This document shows positions 1 to 6,206 of a stretch of DNA of 9,234 nt, one piece after another. The position numbers and the translations under genes are program-made. Under the pieces are notes generated by a model. It made no database searches. It was not told where the DNA came from and was given only the letters and a program-made list of their open reading frames with translations. The stretch is from Candidatus Sulfotelmatobacter sp. Lineage in GTDB: Bacteria > Acidobacteriota > Terriglobia > Terriglobales > Acidobacteriaceae. Position 1 is the stretch's first letter. Each line of letters begins with the position of its first letter. The DNA is taken from positions 1-9,234 of the forward strand of contig JASHRB010000632.1 in NCBI GenBank assembly GCA_030037575.1, written 5' to 3'.

Positions 1-1016
1 TCGGTCGCGCACCCCTGGCAGCATTTGCGGCGCTTTGGGTTTTCATAGCGCTGCTGCCGGTAATGAACATTTTTGCGCTGGGAAGAAATGTTTTCGCCGA
101 ACGCTATCTCTATCTCCCTTCGGTCGGCTTCTGTCTGCTGGTCGTGGCCGCCGCGTCTTCCGCTATAAAGCACCTGCCGGAGGGGTCGCGTCCGGGAGTG
201 TCCGCAGTGGTTTTGCTTGCAACCGTCGTCGGCTTTTCCTGGGAAACCCTGGTTCGCAATCCAGATTGGCGCGACCAGGCAACTCTGTTTCGGCAGACTT
301 TGTCGGTTTCGCCGAATGCGCCGTTCGTGCATTTTATGGTGGCGGCGGCCGAAAGCGAAAATCCTCGAGAATGGCGATCGGCCGAGTCGCACTATTTACG
401 CGCCATCGACCTAGCGGAAAACGAGAACCCTCCTGACCTGCTCGATCTGACTCAAAGTGAAGAGGGATTGGCGTCTCTCTATGCCGACCGCGGCGACCTT
501 GCCCAGGCGTTACAGGTACTTCATCAAGGGCGAAATGTTTCGCCCAACGATCCCGAATGGGATGCGGAAGAGGGCCTGGTTCTTCTGAAATCAGGGCAGT
601 GGCAAGCTGCCGAACCCCTGCTGAATCGTGCATTCGGGGCACGGCCGCAAGACGAAAACGTACTCAACGCGCTCGGCCTTCTCGCCTGGCAATACCAGCG
701 CAATCTCGACCTGGCGCGGGAATTCTTTACTCATGCTCTTCGCGTGCACAGCAGCCAGGACGACTTCCAGGCTTCGCTCTATAACAATCTTGGCGGGGTC
801 TATGGCGATCTCGAGCAGTTTCCGCTAGCCATTGAGCAGTTCAAGTTTGCCAGCGCAATTTCGCCGGAAAACGCGGAATATCACACCAACCTGGCGGTCG
901 CGCTGGCCGAAGAAAAACGATACCAGGAGGCAGCCAGCGAAGCACAAACCGCTCTGCGAATTTCCCCCGATTATTCGCCCGCGCGCGCCCTCCTCGAACA
1001 ATTGCAGCATCATTGA
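1..1016 (+). CDS. TMTC-like membrane protein with C-terminal TPR repeats (3' part only)
   Basis: The 5' end lies outside the window. The reading frame is open from base 3 and gives 337 visible residues. The first ~90 residues hold three hydrophobic stretches, probably membrane spans. Between the first two is the motif AERYLYLPS (visible residues ~32-40), and after the third comes NPDWRDQATLF (~86-96). This combination is typical of bacterial relatives of the TMTC/DUF1736 family, which are polytopic GT-C-like proteins with soluble TPR tails. From about residue 153 to the end there are roughly five TPR-like units (for example LYADRGDLAQALQVL and NLGGVYGDLEQFPLAIEQF), predicted to form a protein-binding superhelix outside the membrane. 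In this family the N-terminal membrane part may transfer sugars from lipid carriers, but that part is not visible here, so catalytic activity is inference. The gene ends 64 bp before the convergent patatin gene. It could also be called simply a TPR-repeat membrane protein. Confidence 0.85.
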   Translation, partial: GRAPLAAFAALWVFIALLPVMNIFALGRNVFAERYLYLPSVGFCLLVVAAASSAIKHLPEGSRPGVSAVVLLATVVGFSWETLVRNPDWRDQATLFRQTLSVSPNAPFVHFMVAAAESENPREWRSAESHYLRAIDLAENENPPDLLDLTQSEEGLASLYADRGDLAQALQVLHQGRNVSPNDPEWDAEEGLVLLKSGQWQAAEPLLNRAFGARPQDENVLNALGLLAWQYQRNLDLAREFFTHALRVHSSQDDFQASLYNNLGGVYGDLEQFPLAIEQFKFASAISPENAEYHTNLAVALAEEKRYQEAASEAQTALRISPDYSPARALLEQLQHH

Positions 1017-1080
1017 GGGCGGCAAAAAAACCTGCCATCCGCTTTGCGTTTCAATCGGACGGGTCCGCGGGTAGGGAGAA

Positions 1081-2004
1081 TTAGTCTCCGGTCACGGTTG
1101 CGGGACGCGGAGTTACGGGCTTGGCCTTCAGTGGAACCGGACTTGCGATCGGCGCCTCCAGCCATCTCCGAACTTCCGGCAAAACCTGGCGCATGGCCAA
1201 TTCGCCGGCGCGAATCAGATCGGGCGTGCGCTTGAAGTCATCGTAGGCGAAGCCTGCCACGTCAGGCTCGACGATGGCATCAGCGGCCCCCCGCCACAGA
1301 TGGCTCATCTGATCCTGGGCGATAGCGAACGACTGCCCGATCACATCGAAGAGATGCCGCGGCGCGCCGTCTTTGGCCCAGTGCCCTTTCAGGTGAACCG
1401 CGATCACGCGATCGGCTCCCATCTCGTGCAGCGGCTGCGTCGGCACCGGGTGCGATAACATTCCATCCACCAGCCAGTGGCCGCGAAGATTTACCGGCAA
1501 AAACATGCCGGGATAAGCGCAGCTGGCCCGCACCGTGTCGACGATCGAACCGGAGTGAAAGACCACCCCCTCGCCGCTATTGAAATCGGTGGCGGTAACC
1601 GCCATAGGAATACGCAATTCCTCGAAGCTTTTTACCTTCAAAATGCGGTCGAGAAATGCCACCATGCGATCGTTGGACGCGAACCCGTAGCGTGAAACCG
1701 TCCAGCGGGCAAAGGTTGTAAATCGCACCGAGCGTGCGATCTTCTCGAGATCCTCAATGGCAACACCGCTGCAGTAAGCTGCGCCGATCAAGGCGCCGAC
1801 ACTGGTACCGGCTACGATGCGAATGGGGATTCCTTCTTCTTCGAGAACCTTGAGAACGCCGACGTGGGCAATCCCTCGGGCAAACCCTCCGCCCAGGGCG
1901 ATGCCAATGCTTGGAGCCGGCTTGGCGCCGGGCGGTTCGGGCCTCCGCGAAAGCTCTCGTCCGAAAGCCTGCACCGAGCGGATAATCTTGCCCAGACTCT
2001 TCAC
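1081..2004 (-). CDS. Patatin-like phospholipase, RssA family
   Basis: This is a 307-residue serine hydrolase of the patatin (PNPLA) fold, predicted to release fatty acids from phospholipids or other acyl esters. All the hallmarks are present. The glycine-rich oxyanion loop GGGFARG is at residues 38-44. The nucleophile elbow GTSVG is at 66-70, with Ser68 as nucleophile. The second member of the Ser-Asp dyad is Asp180 in VDG (179-181). Its length matches E. coli RssA (about 300 residues). There is no signal peptide or membrane span, so it is probably cytosolic or peripheral. The first 30 residues are basic and Pro-rich, and the last ~20 are a Pro/Val/Lys tail likely to be disordered. The start is GTG at 2002-2004. 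The frame has a stop 27 bp upstream (2032-2034) with no ATG between, which makes GTG the best choice, although the ribosome site (GGGG a few bases upstream) is weak. It is convergent with the TPR gene and divergent from the Nudix gene. The natural substrate cannot be read from sequence. Confidence 0.93.
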   Translation of the reverse strand: MKSLGKIIRSVQAFGRELSRRPEPPGAKPAPSIGIALGGGFARGIAHVGVLKVLEEEGIPIRIVAGTSVGALIGAAYCSGVAIEDLEKIARSVRFTTFARWTVSRYGFASNDRMVAFLDRILKVKSFEELRIPMAVTATDFNSGEGVVFHSGSIVDTVRASCAYPGMFLPVNLRGHWLVDGMLSHPVPTQPLHEMGADRVIAVHLKGHWAKDGAPRHLFDVIGQSFAIAQDQMSHLWRGAADAIVEPDVAGFAYDDFKRTPDLIRAGELAMRQVLPEVRRWLEAPIASPVPLKAKPVTPRPATVTGD

Positions 2005-2184
2005 GGAAAACCCCGCGCAAAAACCTAAGTTCTACCTACATTTATGATGCCACTGGAGCGAAAAATGGCTAGGCCACGAAGGTGCCACGGTCATGTTACC
2101 GAGGGCCCTTCGGATGATTACCGCGAAGGTCATGGCCCCGCCGCCCGAGATGACTAACTCCTGTAATCCTGGTAACTTAGCCGG

Positions 2185-2673
2185 ATGGTCCGGGAAATCT
2201 CATCGGGCGGCGTGGTGCTGCAGCGGCGGGATGGCGAGTGGTGGCTGGCCGTCATACAACCACCACAGGCGGTGCAACGCCCGGCCAAGCCAGCCCCAGC
2301 TGGGGCGGAAAAGCGTATCTTGGCCCTACCCAAGGGGTTGGTCGACGCGGGAGAGAAACCGGCCGAAACCGCCCTGCGCGAAGTCTACGAAGAGACTGGC
2401 ATTCGAGCTCAGATCGTGACAAAACTCGCCAACATCAAATACGTTTACACCCGCACATGGGCTGGCGGCGAACGGGTTTTTAAAATCGTCAGCTTCTATC
2501 TCATGGCTTATCGCAGCGGACGCATCAACCAAGTCTCCGAAGCCATGCGAATTGAAGTGGCTCAGGCGCTTTGGATCAAGCTGCAAGACGCTCCCCAGAT
2601 GCTCGCCTACAAAGGAGAGAAACAAATGGTCCGCAAGGCAATGGAATATCTGCATGCCCATCCGGAACTCTGA
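2185..2673 (+). CDS. Nudix hydrolase (Ap4A hydrolase/MutT-like)
   Basis: This 162-residue protein has a perfect Nudix box at residues 51-73: G-x5-E-x7-R-E-V-x-E-E-x-G-I. It binds the divalent metal and catalyses cleavage of nucleoside-diphosphate-linked substrates. LPKG precedes the box (48-51), a signature of the Ap4A hydrolase/diphosphoinositol-polyphosphate branch rather than of classical MutT. Diadenosine polyphosphate hydrolysis is therefore the most likely activity, but this is inference. The opening SSGGVVLQRR and later VFKIVSFYLM strands complete the fold. Residues ~28-44 form an Ala/Pro/Gln-rich insertion between the first strands and the Nudix box. ATG 2185 is the start because a TAA at 2173-2175 closes the frame just upstream. 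No good Shine-Dalgarno is visible; a short leader is possible. It is the first gene of a + strand run leading to fadN. Confidence 0.92.
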   Translation: MVREISSGGVVLQRRDGEWWLAVIQPPQAVQRPAKPAPAGAEKRILALPKGLVDAGEKPAETALREVYEETGIRAQIVTKLANIKYVYTRTWAGGERVFKIVSFYLMAYRSGRINQVSEAMRIEVAQALWIKLQDAPQMLAYKGEKQMVRKAMEYLHAHPEL

Positions 2674-2712
2674 AGCTCCCAGACGCTGGCATAAGTCGCG
2701 GTTTTCCGCATC

Positions 2713-3129
2713 ATGAAAGCATGTCCCGGCCTTCTAGCAAAGGTTCAGCGGGCAGTTTCTCTTCTGTTGATGGTGTCGCTGCCCGCGCTGGGAAAAAGCC
2801 CCTTGCTTAGACCCGACCCTGATTACGCGAGGGCGCTTGCGGTCGCTGATGGTTTTTTGTAGGCATGGCAGTCGAGCGACGCTGAAAACGGAATCGCGCT
2901 ATTGACTGCGCATGCCAAGAAAAACCAAAGCAAAGAGAAACTGGATCATTTCTTTGCCGGCGGCCAGTCCGCCTTTGAAGTCAATCACGGCAGGCGCCTG
3001 CGGCGCGGCGGTTATGAGTTCCCGGTGGTCCTGGTCACGGAAGGACCGAGGCGGCTGCACCGTAAATTCTCGACCATTGTGACGGTCAACACTGGCGGGA
3101 ATGACTGGGCAGTCGATAAACTGCCATAG
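2713..3129 (+). pseudogene. Small secreted-protein gene interrupted by an in-frame TAG
   Basis: Read from ATG 2713, the frame codes for a 138-residue protein except that codon 50 (2860-2862) is TAG. The frame then stays open to the TAG at 3127-3129. The first 49 codons give a good signal peptide: basic start, hydrophobic core AVSLLLMVSLPAL, and a likely cleavage site after ALG (~residue 27). The mature part begins DPDYARALAVADGFL, is broken by the stop, and continues AWQSSDAENGIALLTAHAKK to a C-terminal ...DWAVDKLP. The two halves read as one small alpha+beta domain. The pattern of helix, then FLxAW, then a strand-rich end is reminiscent of NTF2-like proteins, but I do not recognise the family. 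A single change, for example CAG to TAG, would explain the break. After the stop there is no ATG, only a TTG at 2902, so the downstream half is unlikely to be made alone. Alternatives are a sequencing error or read-through. Confidence 0.7.
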
Positions 3130-3137
3130 AAGCGGAC

Positions 3138-3142
3138 GAGGA
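3138..3142 (+). promoter_or_regulatory. Ribosome binding site of fadN
   Basis: GAGGA lies 6 bases before ATG 3149. It supports that codon as the start instead of an in-frame ATG 48 bases upstream (3101). The upstream ATG lies inside the end of the preceding broken gene, would add 16 residues without family character (MTGQSINCHRSGRGLF), and has no comparable site. Confidence 0.7.
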
Positions 3143-3148
3143 TTGTTC

Positions 3149-5611
3149 ATGAAGGGTATTCATAAAGTTGCGGTGCTGGGGGCGGGAACCATGGGAGCGC
3201 GGATCGCCGCGCATTTCGCCAACGCCGGCATTCCCAGCTACTTGTTCGATATTGTTCCTCCCGACGCGCCTCCGAACCCCGGCCCAGCGGCACGCAATAA
3301 GATCGCTCTGGCCGGCTTGGAATCGGCGAAGAAATCGCAGCCCGCCGCTTTCATGGAGCCATCGCTGGCTAGCTTTGTGACCGTGGGCAACTTTGAGGAT
3401 GATCTGAAAAAGCTCGCCGAGGTCGACTGGATCATCGAAGCCGTGGTCGAAAATCTCGAAATCAAGCGCACGCTGTTGCGCCAAGTCGAAGCCGTTTGCC
3501 AGCCCGGAACCATCATCACCACCAACACCAGCGGTTTGCCGGTTGGCAAAATTGCCGAAGGCTTTTCCGAGGGTTTTCGACGCGCGTGGTTCGGCACGCA
3601 CTTTTTCAATCCTCCGCGTTACATGCGGCTGCTCGAGCTGATCCCGACGCCGCAAGCCGATGGCCAAGCCATCGAAGCCGTTTCGCATTTTTGCGATACG
3701 AGACTTGGCAAAGGGGTTGTGCTAGCCAAAGACACGCCCAATTTCATCGGCAATCGTATTGCCACCTTTTCGGTGTTGAATGCCATGCGCTTGATGCAGC
3801 AGATGGATCTGACCATCGAAGAAGTCGACGCACTCACCGGGCGGGCCGTCGGCTGGCCGCAATCGGCGACTTTTCGCACCATCGATCTGGTTGGGCTGGA
3901 CATCCTCGGTCACGTGGTGGCGAACATGACCGCCAACGTCCACGACGAGCGCAGCGAACTTCGCTTGCCCGATTTTTTCCATCAGATGCTGCAGCGCAAG
4001 TGGCTGGGCGACAAAAGCAAAGGCGGCTTTTACAAGAAAAGTGTGGAGCGAGCTTCCGCGGAAGGCAGCCAAGAGGACGAGCGCCTGGCTCTCGACTGGA
4101 AGACGCTGGCATACCATCCGCGCTCGAAACCGAAGTTCGCCGCCCTGGATATGGCAAGGAACCTGGAAGACACCGGCGGGCGCCTGCGCATGTTGCTCGG
4201 TCTCGACGGTCCCGCTGGGCAAAAAGGAGACAAGGCCGGAGCCTTTCTGTGGTCAATGCTCTCCGAGTTGTGGACCTATTCGGCCAACCGCATCCCAGAG
4301 ATTTCTGATTCGATTGTGGAGATCGACCGGGCCATGCGCCTGGGCTTCAACTGGGAACTGGGGCCGTTTGAATTGTGGGACGCGGTGGGTATCGAGGCTA
4401 CCTTCGCGCGCATGAAAAAAGAGGGCAGACCAATTGCGGCGAACGCGGAAAAACTGCTCGCAGCCGGCCGCAAGGGCTGGTATGGGGACGACGCGCAAAC
4501 GCCATCCGGTCGCAAATTCTACGATCTGAAATCGGAAAGCTGGCATCCGGTCGTGGTTCCTCCCGGCGTGTGGTCTGTCACGGTGGCGAAGAAATCGAAC
4601 GGGGTGGTGAAGAGAAATTCCGGAGCATCGCTGGTGGACCTCGGCCAGGGCGTGGCCTGCATCGAGTTTCACAGCAAGATGAACGCGCTGGGCGGCGACA
4701 TCATCAGCCTGATCACGCAATCGTTGAAGCCGGGCGGCCCGGGCGACAACTTCGACGCTTTCGTCCTCACCAGCGACGCGATGAATTTTTCGGTCGGGGC
4801 CAATCTTATGCTCCTGCTGATGAGCGTGCAGGACGAAGAGTGGGACGACGTCGATCTGGCCATCCGGCAGTTTCAGGGCATGACCCAGGCGATCAAATTT
4901 TCGCCGAAGCCCGTGGTCTCGGCTCCGTTCGGCTTATGCCTCGGCGGAGGCACAGAAATTTCTCTGCACGCGGCCGCGCGGCAACCGCACGCCGAGCTTT
5001 ACACCGGATTGGTCGAAGTGGGGGTGGGCTTGCTTCCCGGAGGCGGAGGCTGTAAAGAAATGCTGTTGCGCGCCGTGGATGGCGCCGCGGCCGCGCGCGG
5101 CGGCAAAACCACAGCGGATGCGCTCGCCGGATCCATCGAGATGCTGGAAGCCATGAAACGCATTTTCGAAGCCATCGCTACCGCCAAAATCGCCACTTCG
5201 GCGCACGAAGCCCGCGCGCTCGGTTTTCTCAACCGCAGCGATGGCATCACCATGAATCGCGAGCGAGTTCTCTCCGACGCTAAAGCTCGCGCCCTCGAGC
5301 TAGTTCGCGCCGGATATGAACCGCCGATACCGCGCAGCGACATCCCCGCTCCCGGGGAGAATCTTCTAGCCACTCTAAAGATGGGGGTGCATCTGATGCG
5401 CCAAGGCGACTACATCACCGACTATGAAGTGAAACTGGGGAGCAAGATCGCCGAAGTCTTGTGCGGCGGAAACATCACTCCGGGGACGCCGATCGGAGAA
5501 CAATACCTGCTTGATCTTGAGCGCGAGGCATTCAAATCGCTCTGCGGTGAACGCAAGACTCAGGAGAGGATTCAATACACGCTGAAGACGGGCAAAACCC
5601 TGCGCAACTAG
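3149..5611 (+). CDS. fadN: 3-hydroxyacyl-CoA dehydrogenase / enoyl-CoA hydratase, FadN type
   Basis: This complete 820-residue bifunctional beta-oxidation enzyme hydrates trans-2-enoyl-CoA and then oxidises the 3-hydroxyacyl-CoA with NAD+. It has the Bacillus FadN domain order, dehydrogenase first and hydratase last, the reverse of E. coli FadB. The NAD-binding Rossmann motif GAGTMG is at 11-16. The dehydrogenase active site has Ser128 (NTSGL), His151 (GTHFFNP), Glu163 (12 residues later, the usual His-Glu pair) and Asn202 (TPNFIGNR). The C-terminal dehydrogenase domains run to about 440. The crotonase domain covers about 490-700: LGGGTE ends in Glu603 and LVEVGVGLLPGGGG gives Glu623, 20 residues apart as in the catalytic pair of enoyl-CoA hydratases. 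The end, LEREAFKSLCGERKTQERIQ then KTLRN, closely matches my memory of B. subtilis FadN (789 residues). Both active sites look intact. The start is chosen by the GAGGA site. No thiolase or acyl-CoA dehydrogenase gene follows, unlike the Bacillus fadNAE operon. It is probably cytosolic. Confidence 0.95.
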   Translation: MKGIHKVAVLGAGTMGARIAAHFANAGIPSYLFDIVPPDAPPNPGPAARNKIALAGLESAKKSQPAAFMEPSLASFVTVGNFEDDLKKLAEVDWIIEAVVENLEIKRTLLRQVEAVCQPGTIITTNTSGLPVGKIAEGFSEGFRRAWFGTHFFNPPRYMRLLELIPTPQADGQAIEAVSHFCDTRLGKGVVLAKDTPNFIGNRIATFSVLNAMRLMQQMDLTIEEVDALTGRAVGWPQSATFRTIDLVGLDILGHVVANMTANVHDERSELRLPDFFHQMLQRKWLGDKSKGGFYKKSVERASAEGSQEDERLALDWKTLAYHPRSKPKFAALDMARNLEDTGGRLRMLLGLDGPAGQKGDKAGAFLWSMLSELWTYSANRIPEISDSIVEIDRAMRLGFNWELGPFELWDAVGIEATFARMKKEGRPIAANAEKLLAAGRKGWYGDDAQTPSGRKFYDLKSESWHPVVVPPGVWSVTVAKKSNGVVKRNSGASLVDLGQGVACIEFHSKMNALGGDIISLITQSLKPGGPGDNFDAFVLTSDAMNFSVGANLMLLLMSVQDEEWDDVDLAIRQFQGMTQAIKFSPKPVVSAPFGLCLGGGTEISLHAAARQPHAELYTGLVEVGVGLLPGGGGCKEMLLRAVDGAAAARGGKTTADALAGSIEMLEAMKRIFEAIATAKIATSAHEARALGFLNRSDGITMNRERVLSDAKARALELVRAGYEPPIPRSDIPAPGENLLATLKMGVHLMRQGDYITDYEVKLGSKIAEVLCGGNITPGTPIGEQYLLDLEREAFKSLCGERKTQERIQYTLKTGKTLRN

Positions 5612-5681
5612 GGTCCGCTAGCAGCCGGAAATCTCTCGCCCGGCAAACATGCCGCCGGCGCGAATCCCCGGCCGCCTGAAG

Positions 5682-6047
5682 TCATCTGATCGGCTCGACC
5701 ACCACCGCGGTTCCGTAGGCTAACACCTCGGTAACCCCCTGCATGATTTCGGTCGCGTCATAGCGCGCGCACACCACCGCATTTCCCCCCAGTTCCGCCG
5801 CGTGAATCAACATCAGATCAAACGCTTCCTGGCGCGTCTTCTCACACAGGTTGGTGAGCAGGGTGATGTTCCCGCCCACCAGCGTCTGCAAGCCGGCGCC
5901 GATGGTGCCGAAGATGGAACGCGAGCGCACCACGATGCCCCGCACCACCCCCAGCGTCCGGGTCACACGAAACCCATCCAACTCGAACTGCGTTGTAACC
6001 ATGTTGTGCGCCACCATCCTGCCACTGCCGCTGTAGCTGGTCGCCAT
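5682..6047 (-). CDS. YbjQ/UPF0145 (DUF74) family protein
   Basis: This small protein (121 residues from the chosen start) belongs to the YbjQ/UPF0145 family, which forms ring-shaped oligomers and has been called a putative heavy-metal-binding domain. Its biological role is not established. The family core is clear: the strand [18 protein letters not shown], then the Gly-rich loop [15 protein letters not shown], the helix [20 protein letters not shown], then the final strands NAVVCARYD and [14 protein letters not shown]. Family members are usually about 105-110 residues, so the N-terminal ~15 residues here are a modest extension. Three in-frame starts lie close together: TTG 6068, ATG 6056 and ATG 6047. 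I chose 6047 because TAAGG sits 9 bases before it, whereas that same AAGG abuts the 6056 ATG with no spacer. It is convergent with fadN (70 bp gap) and stands alone, with no metal transporter or sensor beside it. Confidence 0.9.
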   Translation of the reverse strand: MATSYSGSGRMVAHNMVTTQFELDGFRVTRTLGVVRGIVVRSRSIFGTIGAGLQTLVGGNITLLTNLCEKTRQEAFDLMLIHAAELGGNAVVCARYDATEIMQGVTEVLAYGTAVVVEPIR

Positions 6048-6056
6048 CTTCACCAT

Positions 6057-6061
6057 CCTTA
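6057..6061 (-). promoter_or_regulatory. Ribosome binding site deciding the ybjQ-family start
   Basis: On the minus strand TAAGG is followed by 9 bases and then ATG 6047. This is a workable Shine-Dalgarno spacing. The nearer ATG (6056) directly touches the AAGG and would be poorly placed. Confidence 0.45.
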
Positions 6062-6091
6062 GTCGCAAGCGCTGAAGGTACGGAGTAGCTA

Positions 6092-6097
6092 ACTATA
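6092..6097 (-). promoter_or_regulatory. Possible -10 element for the YbjQ-family gene
   Basis: The minus strand reads TATAGT in an otherwise GC-rich gap, about 45 bases upstream of the proposed start codon. This is a reasonable place for a sigma-70-type -10 box. The bases 16-18 further upstream (TCCTCT/TTCCTC) are a poor match to TTGACA, so this is a weak call based on one hexamer. Confidence 0.25.
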
Positions 6098-6206
6098 GCG
6101 CGAATGGCGCCGGGAGAGGAATTCCTACCCTCGCGCCTACCGGTCAGGGGCAGGGTAGTTTGGGGGCTGCATTTGCGGCCACGGAAAGGGCTGCGACCGT
6201 TCCGTC

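Noticed and set aside
1055..1066. CGGAC-GG-GTCCG palindrome between the convergent TPR and patatin genes
   Set aside because: The loop is too small for a normal hairpin and no T-run is present on either strand, so it is not a supportable terminator.
2032..2133. A 33-codon minus-strand ORF starting ATG 2131-2133 in the gap between the patatin and Nudix genes
   Set aside because: It is short and unlike any family I know, and its composition looks random. Its stop merely closes the patatin frame upstream. I see no independent support.
3101..3148. Upstream in-frame ATG for fadN, adding 16 residues
   Set aside because: It overlaps the end of the preceding frame, has no ribosome site, and the added residues precede the normal start of the Rossmann fold. 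ATG 3149 has a good GAGGA.
2899..3150. 83-residue minus-strand ORF opposite the broken gene
   Set aside because: It has no family features, and the plus strand in the same place reads as a coherent protein domain. It is a shadow frame.
6181..6205. Inverted repeat ACGGAA...TTCCGT just after the stop of the Tat flavoprotein, a possible terminator
   Set aside because: The stem is only 6 bp with a 13-base loop, and no T-tract follows on the minus strand. It could be chance in GC-rich DNA.
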